From NCBI GenBank assembly GCA_029265715.1, contig JAJUGZ010000034.1, positions 1-36,741 of the forward strand: 36,741 nt of DNA, read 5' to 3'. Made by a program: the position numbers and the translations under genes. This document shows positions 9,811 to 16,821 of this stretch, piece by piece. Source of the DNA: Bacteroidota bacterium (GTDB lineage Bacteria; Bacteroidota; Bacteroidia; Bacteroidales; Prolixibacteraceae). Positions within the stretch are counted from its first letter, which is position 1. Every line of letters begins with the position of its first letter. The notes beneath the pieces were generated by a model. That model had not been told where the DNA came from. It did not search any database and saw only the letters and a list, made by a program, of their open reading frames with translations.

Positions 9811-9846
9811 TGGGCTTACAAATGGGCTTACAAATGGGCTTACAAA
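9811..9846. repeat. Three tandem copies of TGGGCTTACAAA
   Basis: Three perfect head-to-tail 12-bp copies. A related TTGGGCTTAAA occurs near 9671. The position just outside the repressor operon suggests protein-binding sites (transposase or host factor) near the phage end, but this is inference. Confidence 0.85.
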
Positions 9847-10013
9847 ACATGGTTTAAAACAGCACGAAAAACACAGGATAAAGCCAAAAAACGACACCAA
9901 AACCCCTGTTTTTGGCACTTAAAGGGGGGGGTATTCCACACCATAACACACAGGGCGCACGTATTAAAGCATTGTTATTTAGTGGTTTCTGGTTGTGTTT
10001 TGTGATTTTTTTA

Positions 10014-10045
10014 CTTGACAAGTGTGCGTGTGTGAGTTACTTTTA
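10014..10045 (+). promoter_or_regulatory. Phage-type promoter CTTGACA-N16-TTACTTTTA
   Basis: The -33 box CTTGACA (10014-10020) is separated by 16 bp from TTACTTTTA (10037-10045). The same layout precedes the genes at 18953 and 20649. This one points into the 3' end of the minus-strand membrane gene and would give antisense RNA. Confidence 0.5.
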
Positions 10046-10064
10046 CCGGAAAACGGCATGAATT

Positions 10065-10472
10065 TTAGACCAATAGCAATATACACGATGCCACGAAAGA
10101 CACTATTGCAACAACTTCGGCAACGGAAAAGATTACAGGTTTATGCCCGTAAACTGGAGCGGCTTTTCGGTTGGCTTTATGTGACCGTTGTAATTCCTGA
10201 TGGAAATAGATCGCGCGACGATTTAGAGAATATACTTCGAACCACGACGCGGTTACAGAACAAAGGATACAGAGTATCAATAAGCTACTTGCCAGAATTT
10301 GAAGAATGCTGTGGCTGCTGCTGCTGCCGCGAAACACAACCTGGATTGCAAAAACCGATGATGCCACAAGGGTTAGGTGGCGAAACCAGGAAGCCCGGGA
10401 GCGATTTAGTTCATCCTTCATGCGAGCCAGCTTCTCAATGTTTTTCCAGTAATATTCGTCATTCATAAGCAT
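10065..10472 (-). CDS. Membrane protein in the repressor operon, function unknown
   Basis: About 135 residues from the ATG at 10472; a TTG eight bases further up overlaps the repressor stop. A polar N terminus is followed by two hydrophobic segments (LTLVASSVFAIQVV and ILQILASSLLILCILC), a polar helix-rich stretch and a third C-terminal membrane helix ending at the last residue. It follows the S24 repressor by four bases and is probably cotranscribed with it in the lysogen. Lysogenic-conversion or superinfection-exclusion proteins often occupy this place, so that is a reasonable guess. A plus-strand frame overlaps it but looks like a shadow. Confidence 0.65.
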   Translation of the reverse strand: MLMNDEYYWKNIEKLARMKDELNRSRASWFRHLTLVASSVFAIQVVFRGSSSSHSILQILASSLLILCILCSVTASWFEVYSLNRRAIYFHQELQRSHKANRKAAPVYGHKPVIFSVAEVVAIVSFVASCILLLV

Positions 10473-10476
10473 AAAA

Positions 10477-11118
10477 TTACTCAAGCCTTACTCCGCCCAA
10501 CACCAGGGCAATGCCGGTTATTTCGTCTTGTGGGATTTCGAATGGCGGATAGTCTGGATTTTCGCTAACTGCCAGAAATGTTTTGTTATTACTTCCTTTT
10601 CGCAGCCGCTTAATTAATATGCCCTGCTCGCGGGTGGCTATTACATGCACTTCGTTCCATTGTATAAACTGGCTTTCGCGCAAAACACGGCAGGCCACCA
10701 GGTCGCCACTGCTATAACGGGGCGACATGCTATCGCCACGAACCCGGAGCATAAATGATGCCTGGTCGAAATCTGGTATCAGGTAACGACCTATAATGTC
10801 GGTTTGGTTAATTGCAAAATCGTTGTTGCCAAACCCTCCGACAGCTTCAATTTCGACCAGCGGGATTCCTTCATCAGCCACAACTGCTATGGGGTTTTGG
10901 GGCTCTTTTATGGATTTTAGCATCTCTCCTTTACCGGTAAGAAGCCATTCTATTGACAGATTAGGGTATTTCTCTAATATCAAAAATCTTTTTTCTTCTC
11001 CTATTCCCTTACTAATGCTATTAACGTAACCATTTGATGCATTGATGCTTTTTTCAAATACAGTAATAGGAATACTCATTTCGTTACAGAATTTTTTTAT
11101 TCTCTCCTTGATGCTCAT
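10477..11118 (-). CDS. S24-family phage repressor (CI/LexA-type)
   Basis: A 213-residue repressor with an N-terminal helix-turn-helix (about residues 1-60, SINASNGYVNSISKG region) and a C-terminal S24 peptidase fold. The catalytic serine lies in RGDSMSPRY (S130) and the general-base lysine in ILIKRLRKG (K170), so self-cleavage on host DNA damage, with induction, is plausible. I chose the ATG at 11118; the frame opens two codons earlier at a TTG. It is divergent from the early genes, and two inverted repeats lie between (11140 and 11171). It should keep the transposition operon silent in the lysogen. Confidence 0.9.
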   Translation of the reverse strand: MSIKERIKKFCNEMSIPITVFEKSINASNGYVNSISKGIGEEKRFLILEKYPNLSIEWLLTGKGEMLKSIKEPQNPIAVVADEGIPLVEIEAVGGFGNNDFAINQTDIIGRYLIPDFDQASFMLRVRGDSMSPRYSSGDLVACRVLRESQFIQWNEVHVIATREQGILIKRLRKGSNNKTFLAVSENPDYPPFEIPQDEITGIALVLGGVRLE

Positions 11119-11139
11119 ATCCAATATTTTAGAAAAAAG

Positions 11140-11156
11140 ATAGATTATTTCTCTAT
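11140..11156. promoter_or_regulatory. Candidate repressor operator 1
   Basis: Perfect inverted repeat ATAGA-N7-TCTAT in the gap between the repressor and the early genes. It shares the TAGA/TCTA half-site with the second repeat at 11171. Confidence 0.55.
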
Positions 11157-11170
11157 TTATATTTTGAAAT

Positions 11171-11185
11171 TAGAGAATTACTCTA
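11171..11185. promoter_or_regulatory. Candidate repressor operator 2
   Basis: Perfect inverted repeat TAGAG-AATTA-CTCTA, centred 30 bp from operator 1, about three helical turns, so two repressor dimers could bind on the same DNA face. Confidence 0.6.
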
Positions 11186-11226
11186 TTAATTTGTTGTCAC
11201 TAAAGTATGACAAAAATTTAAATAAA

Positions 11227-11454
11227 ATGACAAACGAGGAGCTTAAAAAATTACTTGACAAAGGCGACTATGTGAAAATAGCCCGCATAGCAGGGTATAA
11301 GAACCTGACCGACGGGCGGAGGTATGTGTACAAAGTTCTGTCGGGGCGCATTTCGGGGCAAAAAGGGATTGCGAAGAAAATAATTGATGCCGCCCACGAG
11401 ATAGCCGCCCGCAATGCCGCAAACGGCAAATCGCACGAAGATATTAACGATTAA
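11227..11454 (+). CDS. Small DNA-binding-type protein, first gene of the early operon
   Basis: Seventy-five residues from the ATG at 11227. An in-frame TTG at 11164 exists, but it lies upstream of and would translate through operator 2, so it is unlikely. The sequence has a helical N terminus (NEELKKLLDKGDYVKIARIAGY), a basic middle (GRRYVYKVLSGRISG) and a C-terminal helix. It has the look of a small Ner/Cro-like helix-turn-helix regulator, which fits its place directly opposite the repressor. No specific family is claimed. Confidence 0.7.
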   Translation: MTNEELKKLLDKGDYVKIARIAGYKNLTDGRRYVYKVLSGRISGQKGIAKKIIDAAHEIAARNAANGKSHEDIND

Positions 11455-11460
11455 AAATCA

Positions 11461-11532
11461 GGCCACACCGATAAAGGCGTCCAGGTGATTTCCCGAGTGG
11501 CACACTCTCCGGTTCGAGTCCGGGGCGGGAAC
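11461..11532 (+). ncRNA. tRNA-like T-arm plus short acceptor helix upstream of the transposase
   Basis: TCCGG-TTCGAGT-CCGGG (11508-11524) is a perfect tRNA T arm with the canonical TTCGA loop. Six bases TTCCCG at 11490-11495 pair with CGGGAA at 11526-11531, giving a mini acceptor helix enclosing only a 12-nt linker and the T arm. Further upstream GCCAC (11462-11466) can pair with GTGGC (11497-11501). There is no D arm or anticodon arm of normal spacing, so it is not a standard tRNA. It fills the 91-bp gap before the transposase ATG. Confidence 0.4.
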
Positions 11533-11545
11533 AAACAAACGACTA

Positions 11546-13585
11546 ATGGAATACTACAACAATACACTCTGCATAGAGGCCGCATGGCTGATTGAGGAAG
11601 GGATTTTTTCAAAAGACAATTACGACCAACTAAGGTTTAGAAATAAAATCAACGTAGTTCGCAGGGCATGCCTGAATACACCTGCGCTGGTTGCTTACGA
11701 TAGTATTCCGGAGCGGTTTAAAATGCAGATTGTGGCAAAAATTGGCGACCCGCGCAAAGCGGCAAGCCAAAGCGAGTTGAAGGCCCGCATAGTGCCCGAC
11801 CCAAAAGCGTTATGTTGGTACCGCGACGAGTTTACCCTCGAAAACGGCGAACCCCTGCCCGAAGACAAGCAACTGGAGTACCGTACCAATGCCGAGATAC
11901 TGAATGCCATACACACCATAGTTAGCGAGCGCAAGCCGCAGGCCAAAAAGCTGAACGGCAATACCAAAAACCTGTGGCCAAACTTAGGCAAAGCGGTTGG
12001 CGAGCTCGATAAAACGATGTTTAAACACTCGCTGCCGGTTAATTACCGCCGCCTACAGGAAAAATACCGCGCCTACTTGCGCGATGGTTACCAGAGCCTG
12101 GTACATGGTGGTTTCTGCAACAAAAACTCGGAGAAAATAAACGACATGGCCAAGTCGTGGATATTGGCGCGGTGGATGGCCATGCACGACCGCGCCACCT
12201 CGGTACAGCAGCTATGGTGCGAGTACAACGCCTTGGCCGGTAGCGATGGTTTCTGGCAAAAAACAAAGCCACTGAAAAGCCCCGATGCCATTTACAATTT
12301 TTTGCACCAGCCCGAGATACAACCAATCTGGTACGGCCACCGGCATGGTGAGCTTAAGTTTAAAGAGAAGTTTATTTACCACCACAAAACCGCGCTTCCA
12401 ACCATGCGCGACTCGCTTTGGTACAGCGACGGTACAAAACTGAACTATTACTACAAAGATTTTGATGCCAATGGCCGCATGGTGGTAAAAACAACCAGTG
12501 TTTACGAGGTGATGGACGTTTACAGCGAGTGTTTGCTTGGCTACCACATATCGGATAACGAAGACTACGAGGCACAATACAATGCTTACCGCATGGCACT
12601 TGAGTTTAGCCAGCACAAGCCTTACCAGATCAGTTACGACAACCAGGGAGGGCACAAAAAACTGAAAAACGGTGACTTTTTTACGCGCCTGGCACACCTT
12701 GCCATTGCCACAAAGCCCTACAACGGTAAATCGAAAACAATAGAGAACGCTTTTAAACGCTTCCAGGAAGGTTTCCTTAAAAAAGATTGGTTTTTTACCG
12801 GGCAAAACATACAGGCCAAACAGGAAGAAAGCAAGGCAAACCTCGAATTTATCAATGCAAACAAGCACGAACTGCCAACGCTGGAAGAAATAAAGGCCAA
12901 ATACAAACAACGCCGCGACGAGTGGATGGCGGCAGAGCACCCCAAAACAGGCGAGAAAAGGATTGAGATGTACCGGAAAAGCCAAAACCCAAAGGCTGTG
13001 AAGTTGGAGTTGATGGATATGGTAGACCTGTTTTGGGTGCTTCGCGAAAAGCCTGTCAAGTGCGGTGCATGGGGCATTTCCTTCGAAGAAAAGAAAGTAC
13101 GCTACGATTACATGGTAAACCTGCCCGACGGAACGCCCGACATGGACTGGATAGTGCGCAATGTTAACCGCAAATTCCGAATCAAGTTCGACCCGCAGGA
13201 CTTCTCTATGATCTACCTGTACGAAGACACCCCGCAAGGCTTACGCTTTATTACTGCAGCTGAGCAAAAAGTTGAAGTACACCGTGGAAAACAGGAGCAG
13301 GAACAGTGGGAAGCTGCGTGGCTGAAGAAAGTGGAGATACACAGCAATGAAACCCGCGAGGCTTGGCATGAGGCAGGCATGGACATTATGGCCGCACACA
13401 ACCAACTGCCAGAACAGCACGGCCTTGTAACCCCGGCACTGAAAGGGATTAATAAGTCTAAAAATAAAAAAGCAAAACAGGCAATGGACAATTTCGGGAA
13501 AATACAGAAGGCAATGAGCAATGCAGTGGCTGCCGGAGTGGACGATGAAGACTTTAGCGAGAAAGATTTATTCAGATCATATTAA
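11546..13585 (+). CDS. Mu-type DDE transposase (MuA-like, rve integrase core)
   Basis: This 679-residue enzyme should cut the phage ends and join them to target DNA for integration and replicative transposition. The catalytic core carries D295 (WYSDGTKLN), D365 (SYDNQGGHKK) and E400 (SKTIENAFKRFQ), the spacing expected of retroviral-type DDE recombinases. The N-terminal 250 residues are helical and basic and probably bind the phage ends. After the core come a Mu-type beta-barrel-like domain and a lysine-rich tail that may contact the MuB partner. It is the key gene identifying the element as a transposable phage. Confidence 0.93.
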   Translation: MEYYNNTLCIEAAWLIEEGIFSKDNYDQLRFRNKINVVRRACLNTPALVAYDSIPERFKMQIVAKIGDPRKAASQSELKARIVPDPKALCWYRDEFTLENGEPLPEDKQLEYRTNAEILNAIHTIVSERKPQAKKLNGNTKNLWPNLGKAVGELDKTMFKHSLPVNYRRLQEKYRAYLRDGYQSLVHGGFCNKNSEKINDMAKSWILARWMAMHDRATSVQQLWCEYNALAGSDGFWQKTKPLKSPDAIYNFLHQPEIQPIWYGHRHGELKFKEKFIYHHKTALPTMRDSLWYSDGTKLNYYYKDFDANGRMVVKTTSVYEVMDVYSECLLGYHISDNEDYEAQYNAYRMALEFSQHKPYQISYDNQGGHKKLKNGDFFTRLAHLAIATKPYNGKSKTIENAFKRFQEGFLKKDWFFTGQNIQAKQEESKANLEFINANKHELPTLEEIKAKYKQRRDEWMAAEHPKTGEKRIEMYRKSQNPKAVKLELMDMVDLFWVLREKPVKCGAWGISFEEKKVRYDYMVNLPDGTPDMDWIVRNVNRKFRIKFDPQDFSMIYLYEDTPQGLRFITAAEQKVEVHRGKQEQEQWEAAWLKKVEIHSNETREAWHEAGMDIMAAHNQLPEQHGLVTPALKGINKSKNKKAKQAMDNFGKIQKAMSNAVAAGVDDEDFSEKDLFRSY

Positions 13586-13593
13586 ACAACAAA

Positions 13594-13607
13594 GCCCCTT
13601 TCGGGGC
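13594..13607 (+). other. Short hairpin GCCCC-TTTC-GGGGC between transposase and ATPase genes
   Basis: A 5-bp GC stem with a four-base loop follows the transposase stop by eight bases. There is no T tract, so it may stabilise or partition the mRNA rather than terminate it. Confidence 0.35.
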
Positions 13608-13626
13608 AAACAAACAACGCAAAATT

Positions 13627-14481
13627 ATGAAAAATTTAGACAAACAACAAATTGCTGAAAAACTGGCTGAGTATTGCGCCAGGTACGAAAGCCAAAACAA
13701 GGCAGCAAACAGCCTAAAAGGAGTAAGCTCGGCAACCATCAGCCAGATGCTTAACGGCAATTGGGAGCTGATTAAAGATGAAATGTGGAAAAACGTAGCC
13801 TCGCAGATTGGTTATACAGCCAACCAATGGCAGACTGTTGAAATCCGCGATTTTAAAATACTCAATACCCTACTTGCAGATGCCAGGGACAACAGCAACG
13901 TGTTTGCAGTGATCGGCGATGCCGGAACCGGTAAAAGCGTAGCCTTGCGCAGCTTTGCCGAAAGCAACAAACGCACCTACCTGTTGAGCTGTAATGAATA
14001 CTGGAACCGGAAGATGTTCCTGCAGGAGCTGTTAACATCGATGGGGCGCGACTATTCTGGCTTTACCGTTGGCGAAATGATGTATGAGGCCGTGAGCAAT
14101 TTGAAAAAGCAGGTTGACCCGATCATCATTATGGACGAGGCCGACAAACTGAGCGACCAGGTGCTTTATTTCTTCATCACCATTTACAACCAGCTCGAAG
14201 ACCATTGCGGCATCGTTTTGATTGCCACTTCGCACCTCGAAAAACGGATCAAACGTGGTATCAAACTCAATAAAAAAGGATATACCGAGATTTTCTCGCG
14301 CATGGGCAGGAAGTTCATTGAATTGAAAGGATTGGGGTTTACCGATGTGAAGGCAATATGCAATGCAAACGGAGTTGTCAATGCCTCGGCAATTAAAGAT
14401 ATATGGGAAGACTGCGAGGGCGACCTGCGCCGCGTGAAGCGTAAGATTCACGCCTGGAAACAATTGCAGGCGGCTGAATAG
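13627..14481 (+). CDS. MuB-like AAA ATPase, transposition target protein
   Basis: This 284-residue ATPase has an N-terminal helix-turn-helix (about 20-45, NSLKGVSSATISQMLNG), then a P-loop domain with Walker A GDAGTGKS (97-104) and Walker B PIIIMDEAD (165-173), and a winged-helix-like C terminus with basic residues (DLRRVKRKIHAWK). This is the architecture of Mu gpB, which binds target DNA cooperatively, stimulates the transposase and gives target immunity. It directly follows the transposase gene, as in Mu. The next gene starts one base after its stop. Confidence 0.9.
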   Translation: MKNLDKQQIAEKLAEYCARYESQNKAANSLKGVSSATISQMLNGNWELIKDEMWKNVASQIGYTANQWQTVEIRDFKILNTLLADARDNSNVFAVIGDAGTGKSVALRSFAESNKRTYLLSCNEYWNRKMFLQELLTSMGRDYSGFTVGEMMYEAVSNLKKQVDPIIIMDEADKLSDQVLYFFITIYNQLEDHCGIVLIATSHLEKRIKRGIKLNKKGYTEIFSRMGRKFIELKGLGFTDVKAICNANGVVNASAIKDIWEDCEGDLRRVKRKIHAWKQLQAAE

Positions 14482-14482
14482 T

Positions 14483-15115
14483 ATGGCAGAAAAGACAATT
14501 AACAGGGCGATATCTGTAAGCCAGCTCGAAACGATGAGCTTTAACGAGCTACCGTTTGAGGGCGACTGGTACGAAGCAATTGGCAAGCCCGAAATAAGCG
14601 GGGCATGGTTAATATGGGGAGACTCAGGCAATGGTAAAACAAGGTTTGCCCTGCAACTCTGCAAATACCTGGCTCAGTTTTGCCGCGTTGCCTACAACAG
14701 CATGGAAGAGGGAGCTTCAAAATCAATGAAAAAAGCCTTCCGCGAGGTGGGGATGAACGAAGTGAGGCGCAATGTGATATTGCTGGACAATGAACCAATT
14801 AGCGAACTTAAAGAGCGGCTACGCAAACGCCGCAGCCCCGATGTGGTAGTGATTGACAGTGTGCAATACACAGGTATGAGCTACCGCGATTATACGGCCT
14901 TACGTGCCGAGTTCCGCAACAAACTGTTTATCCTGATCTCGCATGCCGACGGCAAAAACCCAGCAGGCCGAACCGCAAAAAGCATCCGTTACGATGCCTT
15001 TGTAAAGATCAGGATTGAAGGTTACCGGGCTTTTGCCCTTAGTCGCTACGGTGGCGGCGAGCCTTTCACTATATGGGAAGCCGGGGCAAAGGCTTATTTC
15101 AGCGAAAACTTATAA
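14483..15115 (+). CDS. RecA/DnaB-like P-loop ATPase
   Basis: A 210-residue ATPase with Walker A GDSGNGKT (46-53) and Walker B DVVVIDS (120-126), and a fold order matching the RecA/KaiC-type core. It has no N-terminal DNA-binding domain and no helicase linker. Its start lies one base after the MuB-like stop, so it is tightly coupled to the transposition genes. Classical Mu has no second ATPase at this place. It may help replisome assembly or transpososome turnover; the role is inferred only from position. Confidence 0.8.
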   Translation: MAEKTINRAISVSQLETMSFNELPFEGDWYEAIGKPEISGAWLIWGDSGNGKTRFALQLCKYLAQFCRVAYNSMEEGASKSMKKAFREVGMNEVRRNVILLDNEPISELKERLRKRRSPDVVVIDSVQYTGMSYRDYTALRAEFRNKLFILISHADGKNPAGRTAKSIRYDAFVKIRIEGYRAFALSRYGGGEPFTIWEAGAKAYFSENL

Positions 15116-15127
15116 AACCAATTCATC

Positions 15128-15667
15128 ATGAAAAACTATACCGTAGAAAACGCATTAGGTACCACCTCGATTGAGGAAGCCAGGACACGACTTGGTTTAT
15201 CGGACAATGCCCTTTTGAACCTGTATTTCGATTCGGGCATTAAGTATCTCGAAATACTAAAACACAAGGTTACGAAAAAGCAGGTGTTCGATGTCATGCT
15301 GCGGCCTATACTCGACCGCATTGGGAGCATGAAGCCTTCCGAAGTTTTTAAAAAAATAACGTATTCTCCTGTTTTCTGGGCTTGGTGGAGTGCCCAGTTG
15401 TGGTGCGTCTGCAACGAAAAACAATTTAATGATGCAACAGAACTTTTCTATCGTTGCCAGTTCAACAACGCAATTATCCCACCATTCATTTTAAAACAAA
15501 TTTTTCATGTCAAGCAAAACACTGAGCGCAGACCGGGATTTGATCCACAACCTGAAAATAAAGCTAATCAAATTGAACCAGGAAAAAGAGAAGCTGGAGC
15601 AGCAGTTACAATCACAGTTCTGCCCTCAGAAATGGCGACAATTAAACGTGTTAATCAACCACATTGA
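15128..15667 (+). CDS. Early phage protein of unknown function, 3' end overlapped by another gene
   Basis: The 179-residue frame begins with a helical, well-formed domain (about residues 1-128, rich in aromatic residues, WAWWSAQLWCVC near 95). From about residue 130 the sequence turns into low-complexity, out-of-frame-looking text, exactly where the ORF at 15507 opens in another frame. Either the two genes truly overlap by 161 bases or a frameshift has displaced the natural stop. I recognise no family. Confidence 0.6.
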   Translation: MKNYTVENALGTTSIEEARTRLGLSDNALLNLYFDSGIKYLEILKHKVTKKQVFDVMLRPILDRIGSMKPSEVFKKITYSPVFWAWWSAQLWCVCNEKQFNDATELFYRCQFNNAIIPPFILKQIFHVKQNTERRPGFDPQPENKANQIEPGKREAGAAVTITVLPSEMATIKRVNQPH

Positions 15668-15767
15668 GTGTTGTGAAAACCGCATAGCCGGTGTTTTCAA
15701 GGATGCAAAAAGTGAATTTGAATTTAAAATCGACAGAAATGCTACTACAAACACATATAACCGATGA
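15507..15767 (+). CDS. Small coiled-coil protein
   Basis: Eighty-six residues beginning MSSKTLSADRD, then a long charged heptad-like helix (LKIKLIKLNQEKEKLEQQL), and a second helix containing IECCENRI. The composition is convincing for coding DNA, unlike the competing frame of the gene that overlaps it. It resembles short accessory coiled-coil proteins of phage early regions; no function can be given. Confidence 0.6.
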   Translation: MSSKTLSADRDLIHNLKIKLIKLNQEKEKLEQQLQSQFCPQKWRQLNVLINHIECCENRIAGVFKDAKSEFEFKIDRNATTNTYNR

Positions 15768-16014
15768 CGAAATCAAGGCTTTTTTTGAAGGGTATGGCTT
15801 TGCTGTTGACATGATCGAGTTGCCAGTATATGAAAAACGCACCCACGGAGAAGGAGGAGTTTACATGACCCCAACCCTGCATGTAATCAGTAATGATATT
15901 CCGGTTCCGGCTCAAACGCTGATGAACGAATATGTAAAAACGTCCATACTGCGGCCTGCAAATCCGGCTTTGGTTAACATTCACCAGGCCGTCAGTAACA
16001 TACTTAAACGGTAA
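15739..16014 (+). CDS. Small early phage protein, unknown function
   Basis: Ninety-one residues from the ATG at 15739, overlapping the previous gene by 29 bases; upstream in-frame starts at 15691 and 15706 would lengthen the overlap. It has a mixed alpha/beta look (DDEIKAFFEGYGFAVDMIEL, then VYMTPTLHVISNDIPVP) with no recognised motif. Its place between the ATPases and the DUF3164 gene suggests an early replication accessory role. Confidence 0.65.
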   Translation: MLLQTHITDDEIKAFFEGYGFAVDMIELPVYEKRTHGEGGVYMTPTLHVISNDIPVPAQTLMNEYVKTSILRPANPALVNIHQAVSNILKR

Positions 16015-16043
16015 TTAATCACTATTCAATAATCATTTAAAAG

Positions 16044-16700
16044 ATGGAAAAGATAGAATTCTCACAACTCACAGAAGATCAGAAACGGCAGCTTCGCCAA
16101 CAGATGGCAGCCGAAGACAAAGCACGTAATGAAGCAAATAAAAAGCTGCGTGATGACTACGAACAGTTGAAAGACTACGAGGTTAAAAAATCGTTTGGCC
16201 ACTTGCAGCGCGTATCATCTGCACTTGCAGAAGAGAAGGTGAACGTGTTCAATCAGTTCGGGGCACTGCTGGCTATGAAGAAAGAACTATACAACCTTTC
16301 GGAGGAGCAGATGGATCTGCAGCAGTCGCACACCTTCACCAGCAACGACGGAAAGCAATCTATCATTATCGGTTCGAACGTGATAGACCGCTGGAGCGAC
16401 GATGTTCAGGTTGGCATTGACCGCGTAACTGCATGGATAAATGCCCGCATAACCGATAAGGATAGCCGCGAAATAATCACAGCCCTGCTTAAGCCTGACT
16501 CGAAAGGTGTACTAAAAGCAAACCGTGTTCTTGAGCTTAGCAAAAAGGCCGCCGAAATTGGCGATACCGACCTGATGGATGCAGTGAACTTCATCCGCGA
16601 CCAGTACCGGCCTGAAAAGACATCAACCTTCGTGAAAGCGAAGTTTATGGATGAAAACGATCAATGGCAATGGCTCGCCTTGAGCATGAGCGCCGTTTAA
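16044..16700 (+). CDS. DUF3164-family phage early protein
   Basis: A 218-residue protein matching the layout of DUF3164, a family common in transposable phages near the transposase genes. A charged coiled-coil N terminus (about 1-75) is followed by a compact domain with the segment TALLKPDSKGVLKANRVLELSKKA (paraphrased: last-third residues about 150-173) and a C-terminal strand pair. The molecular function of the family is unknown. The last codon precedes a 543-bp noncoding RNA-rich gap. Confidence 0.7.
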   Translation: MEKIEFSQLTEDQKRQLRQQMAAEDKARNEANKKLRDDYEQLKDYEVKKSFGHLQRVSSALAEEKVNVFNQFGALLAMKKELYNLSEEQMDLQQSHTFTSNDGKQSIIIGSNVIDRWSDDVQVGIDRVTAWINARITDKDSREIITALLKPDSKGVLKANRVLELSKKAAEIGDTDLMDAVNFIRDQYRPEKTSTFVKAKFMDENDQWQWLALSMSAV

Positions 16701-16821
16701 CAATACACGGCCTTCTTGCCGGGGCTTCCAATAACCGGCATGCGTTCTAACCAGTAAATGATTTTCCCAAATCATTCATTTCAAAACCCCGGCCTTCGTG
16801 ATTGATTGAGCCGGGGCACAC
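16701..16821 (+). ncRNA. Hairpin-rich noncoding segment
   Basis: Several stable hairpins occur in the 5' part of a 543-bp gap: AATGATTT/AAATCATT with a TCCC loop (16757-16776), CCCCGGC/GCCGGGG (16787-16793 with 16810-16816), and GCCGG/CCGGC near 16717-16738. No ORF of merit is present. It leads directly into the tRNA-like RNA at 16822. Confidence 0.45.

Larger units (their letters stand above)
9462..10013. other. Noncoding junction between host DNA and prophage
   Basis: No protein gene is supported from the rhuM promoter to the end of the minus-strand membrane gene at 10065. The stretch contains a candidate phage terminus TGTACAGATT at 9511, an AT-rich inverted repeat around 9699-9726 (TTTAAAGGC / GCCTTTTAAA), a plus-strand terminator hairpin at 9749, three tandem 12-bp repeats at 9811 and a G8 run near 9923. 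The prophage left end must lie somewhere here if the repressor operon is phage-borne, but the exact base is not fixed by the sequence alone. Confidence 0.5.

Noticed and set aside
10022-10468. 148-residue plus-strand ORF opposite the membrane gene
   Set aside because: It has Cys-rich and low-complexity stretches, its start codons lie just after a promoter, but the opposite strand encodes a clean three-helix membrane protein coupled to the repressor.
12212-13237. 341-residue minus-strand ORF opposite the transposase
   Set aside because: It is the complement of transposase codons, rich in V, L and F as such shadows are, with no motif.
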